Shown here: positions 34,413 through 43,207 of the stretch, piece by piece | Position numbering within the stretch: the stretch's first letter is position 1 | How the letters are laid out: every line of letters begins with the position of its first letter | Source of the DNA: Pseudomonadales bacterium | GTDB taxonomy: Bacteria; Pseudomonadota; Gammaproteobacteria; Pseudomonadales; Pseudohongiellaceae | NCBI GenBank assembly: GCA_022821865.1 | Contig: JAJECW010000141.1 | Span: 1 to 64,000 of the forward strand | DNA length: 64,000 nt | Direction: 5' to 3' | Translations under genes and position numbers: made by a program | Notes under the pieces: generated by a model | Database searches by the model: none | Told to the model about the DNA's origin: nothing | Seen by the model: only the letters and a program-made list of their open reading frames with translations

Positions 34413-36356
34413 ATGACCAGAAGCGCAAACCCAGCATTCGCCATTCTTGCCGCTGCCGCCTCTCTCGCGTGGGGCCCGGCGGCATCCGCCCAGCATGGCA
34501 CCAGTGTCGCGGCGGGAGACTGGCCGCTGTATCACGGGGACGAATTTTCCCAGCGTTATTCGCCGCTGGAACAGATCAACGCCGACAACGTTCACGAACT
34601 GGAAATCGCCTGGCGTTTTTCCACCCAGGGCATCGGGCCGGACCCGGTGTACAACAACCCCGCCACGCCGCTGGAAATCGACGGAATTCTCTATACCAAT
34701 GTCGGCAGCACCCGCAATGTCATGGCTCTGGACGCAACTTCCGGACAGGTTCTGTGGCTCTACCGCTACCAGGAAGGCGACCGCTATGACGAGGCGCCCC
34801 GCAAGGGCTCCGGTCGCGGGGTGGCCTACTGGACCGACGGCGAAAAGCAAAGAATCATTGACGTCAGCCCCGGCTACCACATGGTTTCCCTGGACGCCAG
34901 AACCGGCATCCCGGACCCGGACTTCGGCGACAACGGCACCGTGGACCTGATGGTGGGCGTGCGCAACGGCGACGACCCCCGCTTTCCCTATCCGGACATC
35001 GGCCTGTCCGCCCCGCCTTTCGTCATGAATGACGTGATCGTGGTGGGCGCCGCCCACCGCACCGGCGGGCGGCCCCGGGCCAAGATGAACACCAAGGGCG
35101 ATATCCGCGGATTCGACGTACATACCGGCGAGCGCCTGTGGACTTTCCACACCATTCCCGAACGGGGCGAAGTCGGTTATGAATCCTGGCTCGACGAAGG
35201 CGTCGATTTCACCGGCAATTCCGGGGTCTGGGCGCCCATGTCGGGTGACCCGGAACTCGGTCACGTCTATCTTCCCGTGGAAGATCCCACCGGCGATTAC
35301 TACGGCGGCGACCGCCCGGGAGCCAACCTGTTCTCCAGCGGCATCGTGGCCCTTGACGTGCAAACCGGCGAGCGACAGTGGCATTTCCAGTTCATTCACC
35401 ATGATATCTGGGACTGGGACGTGCCCGCCGCGCCGGTGCTGGTGGACCTGCCCAACGGCCGGGACGTGGTCATGTCGGTGACCAAGCAGGCCTTTGTCTA
35501 CGCCTTTGACCGGCACACCGGCGAGCCCATCTGGCCCATCGTGGAACGCCCGGTGCCAGCCGGCGACGTGCCCAATGAATGGTATGCGCCCACCCAGCCC
35601 TTTCCCACCCGGCCCGCGCCATTCGATATCCAGGGCTTCACCGAAGACAATCTGATCGACTTCACTCCCGAACTCAGGGCCCTGGCGCTGGAGGCCATCG
35701 CCGATTTCCGCCTCAGCCCGAGCCTGTATACGCCGCCGTCGCTGGCCGACGCGCCCGACGGCACCCGCGGCCTGCTGAGCCTGCCCTCCTCCACCGGCGG
35801 CGCCAACTGGGAAGGCTCGGCCATCGATCCCGAAACCGGCATCCTCTATGTGCCTTCCAGAACCCAACTCCAGGTGCTGGCCCTGGCCAAGAATCCCGAG
35901 TCGGATATCGACCTGAGCCAGGGTTTCGGCGTGCGCATACCCCGCATCCAGGGACTGGAAGTGGTCAAGCCGCCCTATGGCCGCATTACCGCCATCGACA
36001 TGAACAGCGGCGATCACCTGTGGTGGGTCCCCAATGCCGACACTCCCGGGCGCATTGCCAACCACCCGCTCCTGGAAGGGGTTGACCTGCCGCCCACGGG
36101 AGTGCCCACCCGGGCCGGCGTACTGCTGACCAAGACCCTGCTGTTTGTGGCGGAAGGCAATGGCAGCGCCGACGCCGGCCCCACCATGCGCGCCATCAAC
36201 AAGGAAACCGGCCAGATCATCGCCGAAATCGAATTGCCCGATAACCAGGTGGGCCTGCCCTTCACCTACGAGCACGACGGCGTCCAGTATCTGGCCATGT
36301 TTGTGGGAGGCGGGACCCGGGGACTGGCGGAACTCGTGGCTTACACCCTGCGCTGA
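34413..36356 (+). CDS. PQQ-dependent dehydrogenase (quinoprotein)
   Basis: A 647-residue periplasmic quinoprotein alcohol or sugar dehydrogenase. It has a signal peptide (cleavage near ASAQHG, residue 26) followed by an eight-bladed propeller with blade motifs such as GQVLWLYRY, GERLWTFHT, GERQWHFQF and GDHLWWVPN. It begins with the DWPLYHGDEFSQRYSPLEQIN family opening. The protein contains no cysteine, so it lacks both the vicinal disulfide of methanol and ethanol dehydrogenases and any heme c domain. It resembles the soluble part of membrane glucose dehydrogenase-like enzymes. No PQQ biosynthesis gene or cytochrome is adjacent. Confidence 0.9.
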   Translation: MTRSANPAFAILAAAASLAWGPAASAQHGTSVAAGDWPLYHGDEFSQRYSPLEQINADNVHELEIAWRFSTQGIGPDPVYNNPATPLEIDGILYTNVGSTRNVMALDATSGQVLWLYRYQEGDRYDEAPRKGSGRGVAYWTDGEKQRIIDVSPGYHMVSLDARTGIPDPDFGDNGTVDLMVGVRNGDDPRFPYPDIGLSAPPFVMNDVIVVGAAHRTGGRPRAKMNTKGDIRGFDVHTGERLWTFHTIPERGEVGYESWLDEGVDFTGNSGVWAPMSGDPELGHVYLPVEDPTGDYYGGDRPGANLFSSGIVALDVQTGERQWHFQFIHHDIWDWDVPAAPVLVDLPNGRDVVMSVTKQAFVYAFDRHTGEPIWPIVERPVPAGDVPNEWYAPTQPFPTRPAPFDIQGFTEDNLIDFTPELRALALEAIADFRLSPSLYTPPSLADAPDGTRGLLSLPSSTGGANWEGSAIDPETGILYVPSRTQLQVLALAKNPESDIDLSQGFGVRIPRIQGLEVVKPPYGRITAIDMNSGDHLWWVPNADTPGRIANHPLLEGVDLPPTGVPTRAGVLLTKTLLFVAEGNGSADAGPTMRAINKETGQIIAEIELPDNQVGLPFTYEHDGVQYLAMFVGGGTRGLAELVAYTLR

Positions 36357-36361
36357 GAAGG

Positions 36362-36664
36362 CCGGGCCAGGAGCCTGCGGCGCGGGCGCAGGCCCTGGGT
36401 ATTCTCTGAAAAACTCCATCCGTGGAGCTTTTCATTATCGCAAAACAAAAGCGTGGTTTTGTTTTGCTCCCGAAGCTCTGACTTAATCAGAGCTTCCCTA
36501 GGAGCCTGCGCCGGTGGAATTAGCGAAAGCGAAAATTCGCTATCGCCGCGCCCCTGGCCGGTCGATTGAGGCGAATATTGGTGGATATGCAACGAAATCG
36601 AGCGGTCGGGGGCGTGGACGGGAGCGGATTTGCAGCCGCGAATTCCTACGGCGCAGGCTCCTAG
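36362..36664 (+). repeat. Composite mosaic repeat between PQQ dehydrogenase and uvrA
   Basis: This 300-bp block fills the whole gap. It holds an end module, the GAAAAACTCC/GGAGCTTTTC and GCAAAACAAAA/TTTTGTTTTGC hairpins, and the GAAGCTCTGACTTAATCAGAGCTTC palindrome. A second AGGAGCCTGCGCC unit follows with GCGAAAGCGAAAATTCGC, then the ATATGCAACGAAATCGAGC linker and an end module finishing GGCGCAGGCTCCTAG. The final CTA is the uvrA stop codon on the minus strand. It looks like two or more elements nested or joined. Confidence 0.9.
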
Positions 36665-39522
36665 CTCGCCGCGCGGATCTCCCCGCTGGCGCCGGGCGGC
36701 AGCACTTTTCGCAGGTATCTCCCGGTATGGGATGCGGGAAACTCCGCCACCTGCTCCGGCGTGCCGCTGGTGACCACGCGGCCGCCGCCGCTGCCGCCTT
36801 CGGGGCCGAGATCGATGATCCAGTCCGCGGTCTTGATGACGTCGAGATTGTGCTCCACCACGACGATGGTGTTGCCATGGTCCCGCAGCCGGTGCAGTAC
36901 CTTGAGCAACTGGCGGATATCGTGGAAATGCAAGCCGGTGGTGGGCTCGTCGAGAATGTAGAGCGTGCTGCCGGTATCGCGCTTGGATAACTCCCGGGAC
37001 AATTTCACCCGCTGGGCCTCGCCGCCGGACAGGGTGGTGGCCGCCTGACCGAGACGGATATAGGAAAGCCCCACATCCACCAGGGTTTGCAGCTTGTTGG
37101 CGATGACCGGGATGGCGTCGAAGAACTCCCGAGCCTCTTCCACGGTCATGTCGAGCACCTGGTGGATGTCCCGGTTCTTGTACTTGACCTCAAGCGTTTC
37201 CCGGTTGTAGCGCTTGCCCTGGCAGACATCGCAGGTCACATAGACATCCGGCAGAAAGTGCATTTCCACCTTGAGCACGCCATCGCCCTGGCAGGCTTCG
37301 CAGCGCCCGCCCTTGACATTGAAGCTGAAACGGCCCGGCTTGTAGCCCCGGCTGCGGGCTTCGGCGGTGGCGGCGAACAGGTCCCGCACGGGAGTGAACA
37401 CCCCGGTATAGGTCGCCGGATTCGAACGCGGCGTGCGGCCGATGGGGCTCTGATCGATATCCACCACCTTGTCGAGCAGGTTCAGGCCCGTGATCGAGTC
37501 GTGGGGCGCCGGCGCCAGCGACTGGGCCTTGTTGAGCCGCGTGGCGGCGACGGGATACAGGGTGTGATTGACCAGGGTCGATTTGCCGGAACCGGAAACG
37601 CCGGTAACGCAGGTGAACAGGCCAAGCGGCAGCTCCACATCAATTTGTTGCAGATTATTGCCCCGGGCGCTCTTGATCCGGAGCGGGCGCTTGGGATTCC
37701 GGGGCGTTCTGCTTTCGGGAACGGCAATGGCTTCCGCGCCGGAGAGATACTGGCCGGTAATCGAGGCCGGGCAGCTTTCAATCGCCCGCGCCCCGCCCTG
37801 GGCCACGATCCTGCCGCCATGAACGCCGGCGCCGGGGCCGATATCAATAATGTGATCGGCGCTGCGGATGGCTTCCTCGTCGTGTTCCACAACGAGCACG
37901 GTATTGCCGAGATCGCGCAGTCGCAGCAGGGTGTTGAGCAGACGGCCGTTGTCGCGCTGGTGCAGGCCGATGGAAGGCTCGTCAAGAATATACATCACGC
38001 CCACAAGTCCGGCGCCGATCTGGCTGGCGAGGCGGATACGCTGGGCCTCGCCGCCGGAAAGCGTTTCCGCGCTGCGGTTGAGGGTCAGATAGTTCAGTCC
38101 CACATCCACCAGAAACCTGAGCCGCTGCTGCAATTCCTTGAGCACTTTTTCGGCGATGCGGGCCTGCTTGCCTTCGAGGCTCAGTTCGTCAAAGTACCGT
38201 GCCGCCCGGGCCACGGTCATTTCGCTGATGGCGGGCAGGTTGCGGCCTTCGATATAGACGTGGCGGGCGTCGCGCCTGAGCCTGGTGCCGTCGCAGTCAG
38301 GGCAGGTTCGAAAGCTGAGATAGCGGGCGAGCTCACTGCGCACGCGCTCGGAATCGGTCTCGTTGTAGCGCCTCCGGATATGCGGCATGACGCCTTCGAA
38401 AGGCTGCTTTCTGGTGATGTTCATGCCCCGGCTGCCCACATAGCGAAACTGGATGGCTTCGCCGCCGCTGCCTTGCAGGACAATGTTCTGGTGGCGCCGG
38501 TCAAGCTTCCCGAACGGCGTGTCGAGATTGAATCGGTAATGCCGCGCCAGGGCTTCGAGTTTGGAGTAGTACCAGAGGTTTCTCGGCTCCCAGCCGCGAA
38601 TCGCGCCTTCGGCAAGGCTGCGCTCGGGATCGGTGACCACCCGGGATTCATCGAAAAACTCGCGCACGCCAAGGCCGTCGCAGGACGGGCAGGCGCCGGC
38701 GGGATTATTGAAGGAGAATAGCCGCGGCTCGAGTTCGCCAATGCTGTGGCCGCAGTGCGGGCAGGCGAACAGGGCGGAAAACAACAGCTCTTCCGCGCCT
38801 TCCTCCGTATCCATGCCGGCCACCATGGCGAGTCCGCCCGACAGTTTCAGCGCGGTCTCGAAGCTTTCGGCGAGGCGCTGAGCCTGCCCGGGCCGCACCC
38901 GCAGGCGATCCACCACGACTTCAATGCTGTGCTTCCTGTTCTTGTCGAGTTCCGGCGGATAATCGATCTCGCAGATCAACCCGTCGACCCGGGCGCGAAT
39001 GAAACCCCCGGTGCGCAGTTCATTGAATACATGGAGATGCTCGCCCTTGCGCTCGCGCACCACCGGCGCAAGCACCATGACCCGGGAACCTTCGGGCATG
39101 GCAAGCGCCTGATCCACCATCTGGCTCACCGTCCGGGCTTCGAGCTTGACCTTGTGCACCGGGCAGAATGGCTCCCCCGCACGGGCGAACAGCAGGCGCA
39201 GATAGTCGTAAATCTCGGTGATCGTTCCCACCGTGGAGCGCGGATTGTGGGAAGTGGATTTCTGCTCGATGGAAATCGCCGGCGACAGGCCGTCGATATG
39301 GTCCACATCAGGCTTTTCCATCATCGACAGGAACTGCCGGGCATAGGTGGAGAGAGACTCCACATAGCGCCGCTGCCCTTCGGCGTAGAGGGTGTCAAAG
39401 GCCAGGGAGGACTTGCCCGAGCCGGAAAGCCCGGTAATCACCACGAGCTTGTCCCTGGGAATGGTCAGATCGATATTCTTGAGATTATGGGTGCGCGCGC
39501 CCTTGACGACGATGGAATCCAT
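36661..39522 (-). CDS. uvrA: UvrABC excinuclease subunit A
   Basis: UvrA (953 aa) is the damage-recognition ATPase dimer of nucleotide excision repair. It has two ABC modules: Walker [16 protein letters not shown] at residue 31 onward, and [17 protein letters not shown] in the second half, with two LSGGEAQR signatures. Zinc modules are CPHC...CPSC (near residues 253-280) and CEAC...CDVC (near 735-765). The UvrB-interaction region is in the first half. The C-terminus is GEIRAAS, and the TAG stop belongs to the adjoining repeat. It is divergent from ssb, the usual gammaproteobacterial arrangement, but no SOS box is seen between them. Confidence 0.98.
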   Translation of the reverse strand: MDSIVVKGARTHNLKNIDLTIPRDKLVVITGLSGSGKSSLAFDTLYAEGQRRYVESLSTYARQFLSMMEKPDVDHIDGLSPAISIEQKSTSHNPRSTVGTITEIYDYLRLLFARAGEPFCPVHKVKLEARTVSQMVDQALAMPEGSRVMVLAPVVRERKGEHLHVFNELRTGGFIRARVDGLICEIDYPPELDKNRKHSIEVVVDRLRVRPGQAQRLAESFETALKLSGGLAMVAGMDTEEGAEELLFSALFACPHCGHSIGELEPRLFSFNNPAGACPSCDGLGVREFFDESRVVTDPERSLAEGAIRGWEPRNLWYYSKLEALARHYRFNLDTPFGKLDRRHQNIVLQGSGGEAIQFRYVGSRGMNITRKQPFEGVMPHIRRRYNETDSERVRSELARYLSFRTCPDCDGTRLRRDARHVYIEGRNLPAISEMTVARAARYFDELSLEGKQARIAEKVLKELQQRLRFLVDVGLNYLTLNRSAETLSGGEAQRIRLASQIGAGLVGVMYILDEPSIGLHQRDNGRLLNTLLRLRDLGNTVLVVEHDEEAIRSADHIIDIGPGAGVHGGRIVAQGGARAIESCPASITGQYLSGAEAIAVPESRTPRNPKRPLRIKSARGNNLQQIDVELPLGLFTCVTGVSGSGKSTLVNHTLYPVAATRLNKAQSLAPAPHDSITGLNLLDKVVDIDQSPIGRTPRSNPATYTGVFTPVRDLFAATAEARSRGYKPGRFSFNVKGGRCEACQGDGVLKVEMHFLPDVYVTCDVCQGKRYNRETLEVKYKNRDIHQVLDMTVEEAREFFDAIPVIANKLQTLVDVGLSYIRLGQAATTLSGGEAQRVKLSRELSKRDTGSTLYILDEPTTGLHFHDIRQLLKVLHRLRDHGNTIVVVEHNLDVIKTADWIIDLGPEGGSGGGRVVTSGTPEQVAEFPASHTGRYLRKVLPPGASGEIRAAS

Positions 39523-39656
39523 GGATTTGCCAGTTGCGGAGTCAAACGCTTGATTATCCGCCTCTCAAAAAAATTTTCCATCGACTCCGGGCGGGCGGGA
39601 GCGCAATGTTATAGACTTTGCCGCAGTACTTGAACATATGCATATGGGAGGTCATT

Positions 39657-40136
39657 GTGGCAGGTCGTGGTATCAACAAGGTGATTCTGGTTGGCAATCT
39701 GGGCAGGGATCCGGAGGTTCGCTATACCCCGAGCGGAACCGCGGTGGCGAATGTAACCCTAGCCACCGGCGAGTCCTGGAAGGACCGCAACACCGGCGAG
39801 CAGCAGGAGCGCACCGAATGGCACCGGGTGGTGTTTTTCAGCCGGCTGGCCGAAATCGTCGAGCAGTATCTGAAGAAGGGCGCCAAGGTGTATGTGGAGG
39901 GGCGCTTGCAGACCCGTTCCTGGGAACAGGAAGGCGTCAAGCGCTACACCACGGAAATCATCGCCAACGAGATGCAGATGCTCGATTCCCGGGGCGGCGG
40001 CGAGGGCGGCGGATTCGAGCCGCGGCAGCCCGCCCAGTCCGCGCCCGGCGGCGACAAGCCCCAGGCCCAGGCGGCGGAAACGCAGGGCGGCGGTTCGGGT
40101 TTCGACAACTTCGACGACGACGATATTCCTTTCTAG
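39657..40136 (+). CDS. ssb: Single-stranded DNA-binding protein
   Basis: SSB (159 aa) coats single-stranded DNA and recruits repair and replication proteins. The OB fold spans residues 1-110 ([23 protein letters not shown], then TEWHRVVFF). A Gly/Pro/Gln-rich linker and the acidic protein-binding tip DDDDIPF follow. The start is GTG at 39657, with GGGAGG 5 bp upstream. The ATG at 39618 would add 13 unrelated residues. The TAG stop is at the very start of a mosaic repeat (CTAGGAGCCCGCGCC). Confidence 0.97.
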   Translation: MAGRGINKVILVGNLGRDPEVRYTPSGTAVANVTLATGESWKDRNTGEQQERTEWHRVVFFSRLAEIVEQYLKKGAKVYVEGRLQTRSWEQEGVKRYTTEIIANEMQMLDSRGGGEGGGFEPRQPAQSAPGGDKPQAQAAETQGGGSGFDNFDDDDIPF

Positions 40137-40176
40137 GAGCCCGCGCCATGGGAATTCGCGGCGCGGGCTCCCAGGC
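40133..40176 (+). repeat. Short mosaic repeat at the ssb stop codon
   Basis: CTAGGAGCCCGCGCC and GGCGCGGGCTCCCAGG are inverted arms around ATGGGAATTCGC. It is an end-to-end copy of the AGGAGCC module, with C-for-T changes in both arms that keep pairing. Its first TAG is the ssb stop. It could serve as a terminator or mRNA-stabilising hairpin. Confidence 0.8.
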
Positions 40177-40246
40177 CCGGGCCGGTTCGCAACAGAAGCC
40201 ATTCCAATCATCACAACATGCGCGAAAACGATCCCGCCGCCCATTC

Positions 40247-41191
40247 ATGAAGCTGTTCCTCGTCGGCGCCAGAAGCCCCACCGGCAAGGCCCTGGTGGAC
40301 ATTCTGCGCAAGCGCAGGATTCCCTTTCTGGCGCCGGCGGAAAAGCACTTCACGCCGGACAACGCCGCCTCCATCGACACCATGATCGGCGAATACGGGC
40401 CGACCCAGCTCATCAATCTGGCGGATTTCATATCCGGCAACCACAGCGCCCTGAAGCGCGCCCAGTCCATGGAGGAACGCTGCTGTTCCATCAATGCCGA
40501 ACTGCCCGGCGTGCTCACGGAAATCTGCCAGCGGCGGGAACTCCCCCTGTTCCATCTTTCCAGCGCCTATGTCTTCAGCGGCGGCAAGAAACTCGCCTAC
40601 GGCGAACACGACACGCCGGAGCCGGCCGGGATCTATGGCCGCTGCTCGCTGGAAGGAGAGCGGCGGGTGCGGGAGCTAGCCAGGCATGTCGTGATGCGCC
40701 CGGGATGGCTGTTCGGCCCCCACAAGCGCGGGCTGATCAAATCCTGGATTCGCTCGATCAAGCGCCACGAAGGGGCGATCGATGTCTGGCGCCGCCGCCT
40801 GAGCCCCACGAGCACCGAAGACCTCGCAGGCGCCATCGTGGCGGTCTGCCAGCAGGTGGACTGCGGGGCCAATGTCTGGGGCACCTACCACTATTGCGGC
40901 CTGACGCCAAGCTGGGAGAAGGAAATCGCCTCGCTCACGCTGGAATACGCCGCCGCCCAGGACGAGGAAATCTACAGCCTGCTGGACCGGGTGCAACTCA
41001 CCGAAAAACCCGTTCGCGCCCCGGAGATCTTCAATTCGATCCTGTCGGGCAAGAAACTCTTCGACACCTTCGGCATCAAGGCCAGAAGCTGGCGGGAACA
41101 ATTGAAGAAAACCGTGCAGTCCCTGTACGATGCAGGCAAACGCGCCGCCGCCCCCGAAGCGGCGCATGTGGAACCCGTGAAGCCTCCATGA
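40247..41191 (+). CDS. RmlD-like NAD(P)-binding protein, degenerate active site
   Basis: A 314-residue Rossmann-fold protein of the RmlD/sugar-nucleotide reductase type. The fold is supported by the start MKLFLVGARSPTGKAL, by LINLADF, by LSSAYVFSG (RmlD has STDYVFDG), and by RPGWLFG. The catalytic YxxxK is altered: the segment is YGRCSLEGE, so Ser replaces Lys. The nucleotide loop GARSPTG also lacks the middle glycine. A normal dehydrorhamnose reductase role is therefore unlikely. No other rml gene is nearby. The ATG at 40247 lacks a strong ribosome site. The stop overlaps the moeA ATG (ATGA). Confidence 0.75.
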   Translation: MKLFLVGARSPTGKALVDILRKRRIPFLAPAEKHFTPDNAASIDTMIGEYGPTQLINLADFISGNHSALKRAQSMEERCCSINAELPGVLTEICQRRELPLFHLSSAYVFSGGKKLAYGEHDTPEPAGIYGRCSLEGERRVRELARHVVMRPGWLFGPHKRGLIKSWIRSIKRHEGAIDVWRRRLSPTSTEDLAGAIVAVCQQVDCGANVWGTYHYCGLTPSWEKEIASLTLEYAAAQDEEIYSLLDRVQLTEKPVRAPEIFNSILSGKKLFDTFGIKARSWREQLKKTVQSLYDAGKRAAAPEAAHVEPVKPP

Positions 41192-42417
41192 AGCAGAATC
41201 CCGGCAGTTCCCTGACCCCGGTGGATGCGGCCTGCCGGATGATCTGGAACAGTGTGCCGCGCATCAGCGGCGTCGAGCCAGTCGAACTCGCCGCCGCCGG
41301 GGGCAGAGTGCTCGCGGAAGATTTCCGCGCCATCATCGACGTGCCGCCTTTCGCCAATAGCGCCATGGATGGTTATGCCGTGCGCGCCGGAGACGTGGCC
41401 AAGGCGCCGGTGCGGCTGCCGGTGCGTCGCCGGATCGCGGCGGGCGAGGCGGGCGGCGAACTGCCCCGGGGCGAGGCCGCGCGCATTTTCACCGGCGCCG
41501 CCATGCCGGCGGGCGCCGACGCCGTGGTAATCCAGGAAAATTGCCGGGCCGGGCCGGACGAAGTGACCATACTCGAATCCGTTTCTCCCGGCGAACATGT
41601 ACGCGCCGCGGGAGACGCCATGGCGGCCGGCGAATTGCTGTTCCACGCCGGACATCGCCTGCTGCCCCAGGACATTGGCGTTGTCGCCTCCATGGGCAGC
41701 GGCAGCGTCCCGGTGCGGCGCAGGCTGCGGGTCGCTCTTTTCACCACCGGCGATGAACTTGTTGCGCCAGGCAATCCGCTGGGCCCGGGCCAGATCTACA
41801 ACGGAAACTACTATGCGCTGGCGAGCCTGCTGCGCGCCTTGCCGGTGGAACTGATCGACCTCGGCATCGCCGGCGATGATCTGGAAGGCACCAGGGCGCT
41901 GCTGCGCAAGGCCGCCGCAAGCGCCGACTGCATCATCTCCACCGGCGGGGTTTCCGTGGGCGAGGAAGACCATGTGCGGGCGGCGCTGGAAAGCGAAGGC
42001 GAGTTGCGGCTGTGGAAACTCGCCATCAAACCCGGCAAGCCACTGGCCTGGGGCAGGCTGCGGGGGGCGGGATTTTTTGGCTTGCCGGGAAATCCGGTGT
42101 CGGCCTTTGTCACCTTCTGTCTGATCGTGCGTCCCGCCTTGCTGGCGATGATGGGCGGCCCCGCGGCGCCGCCCGCTGGTTACCGGTTGCCGGCGGGCTT
42201 TGCCGCGCCGCGCTCGGGTGGGCGGCAGGAGTATCTGCGCGCCTCGCTGCTCACCGATGACCAGGGCAGACAGCGGCTCTTCCCCGCCGCCAACCAGAGT
42301 TCCGGCGCGGGTTCCTCCCTGAGCTGTTCCCGGGGATTGCTTGTGGTGCCGCCGCATACCGCGGTTGCGCCGGATGAACTGTTCGAATTCATACCGTATT
42401 CCGAATTACTGGCCTGA
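41188..42417 (+). CDS. moeA: Molybdopterin molybdenumtransferase
   Basis: MoeA (409 aa) inserts molybdate into adenylylated molybdopterin to finish molybdenum cofactor. Family landmarks are DVPPFANSAMDGYAVRAGD near residues 52-70, EAARIFTGAAMPAGADAVV near 95-115, FTTGDEL near 186, and ISTGGVSVGEEDHV near 250. LPGNPVSAFVTF near 300 and a C-terminal SSGAGSSLS also fit. The very long open frame upstream (from 39892) is a GC-rich shadow. The true ATG overlaps the preceding stop. No other moa or mob gene is present in the window. A lipoprotein gene follows 3 bp later. Confidence 0.95.
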   Translation: MKQNPGSSLTPVDAACRMIWNSVPRISGVEPVELAAAGGRVLAEDFRAIIDVPPFANSAMDGYAVRAGDVAKAPVRLPVRRRIAAGEAGGELPRGEAARIFTGAAMPAGADAVVIQENCRAGPDEVTILESVSPGEHVRAAGDAMAAGELLFHAGHRLLPQDIGVVASMGSGSVPVRRRLRVALFTTGDELVAPGNPLGPGQIYNGNYYALASLLRALPVELIDLGIAGDDLEGTRALLRKAAASADCIISTGGVSVGEEDHVRAALESEGELRLWKLAIKPGKPLAWGRLRGAGFFGLPGNPVSAFVTFCLIVRPALLAMMGGPAAPPAGYRLPAGFAAPRSGGRQEYLRASLLTDDQGRQRLFPAANQSSGAGSSLSCSRGLLVVPPHTAVAPDELFEFIPYSELLA

Positions 42418-42420
42418 GCC

Positions 42421-43140
42421 ATGTCCATGCGATTTCTACTCTTGCCCGGCCTGTTGCTCGCCGCCCTGCTGCCGGCCTGCCGGTCGCCGGCGCCGGAGAC
42501 GCCCGCGGACGATACGGGCGGGCTGCCAGACATGCGCACGATTCCAAACGAAGAACACCCGGTGGAGGCAATTTCCCCCGATGTGCGGCAGTTGATCGCA
42601 GATCTCCTCTATTCCGGTCTTCAGGCCCTCGATGAGGACCGCCTGCTGATGCCGGAGCATGACAATGCCTACGATTTTTTCCGTGAGGCGCTGCAATTCG
42701 AGCCGGATAATGAAATCGCCCTCGAAGGCATGCGGGGCATTGTGGAGCGCTATCTGGAGCTGGCCCTGGATTCGGCCAACCGGGGCAATTTCGCCGGCGC
42801 CGACCGTATGCTCGGGCGGGCGGAAATCATCGACGCCGCCCATCCCGGCATTGCCGAAGCGCGCCGGGCCATTGCCGCCGAGCGCAACTCCGGCGACCTG
42901 TTCTACCCCCTGGACGAACAGGTCCTGCGCGGTCGCGGCGATACGATCCGTGCCATGCTGGCGGAAATCGCCGCTGAAGCCAGGGATCGGGACGCATTCT
43001 TCCTCATCACCGCTCCCGATGATGAACTCGCCCGCTGGATCTATTCGGTGATGCGGGAATCGGTGCCGGGCTACCGCCTGCGGGGCAATATCGAAATATC
43101 CGGCGTCACCCTGATAAGGCTCCGATTGCCGGATTCCTGA
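42421..43140 (+). CDS. Lipoprotein with helical repeats, unknown function
   Basis: A 239-residue predicted lipoprotein. The signal sequence is MSMRFLLLPGLLLAALLPAC, with a lipobox LPAC giving Cys20. The mature part is helical with TPR-like pairing (AYDFFREALQFEPDNEIALEGM, then NRGNFAGADRMLGRAEIIDAAHPGIAEARRAI). A C-terminal alpha/beta tail (DAFFLITAPDDELARWIYSVM...) may be an OmpA- or BON-like fold, but I cannot assign it. It starts 3 bp after moeA, and its product probably sits in the outer or inner membrane facing the periplasm. The DUF2333 gene follows after 67 bp. Confidence 0.82.
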   Translation: MSMRFLLLPGLLLAALLPACRSPAPETPADDTGGLPDMRTIPNEEHPVEAISPDVRQLIADLLYSGLQALDEDRLLMPEHDNAYDFFREALQFEPDNEIALEGMRGIVERYLELALDSANRGNFAGADRMLGRAEIIDAAHPGIAEARRAIAAERNSGDLFYPLDEQVLRGRGDTIRAMLAEIAAEARDRDAFFLITAPDDELARWIYSVMRESVPGYRLRGNIEISGVTLIRLRLPDS

Positions 43141-43207
43141 GCGCGGTAACCGGCGGCGTTTCCGCGCGTCAATCTGGTAACCGGACAATTCATGTAAAAT
43201 CCCTGCC

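Noticed and set aside
34374..36419. 681-codon open frame on the minus strand
   Set aside because: It is antisense to the PQQ dehydrogenase; the translation is Gly/His/Asp-rich with no domain, and it runs into the flanking repeat.
37087..38721. 544-codon open frame on the plus strand
   Set aside because: It is antisense to uvrA, whose two ABC modules and zinc motifs are intact.
40247..41191. dTDP-4-dehydrorhamnose reductase (rmlD)
   Set aside because: The catalytic Lys and a loop Gly are missing and no other rhamnose genes are near.
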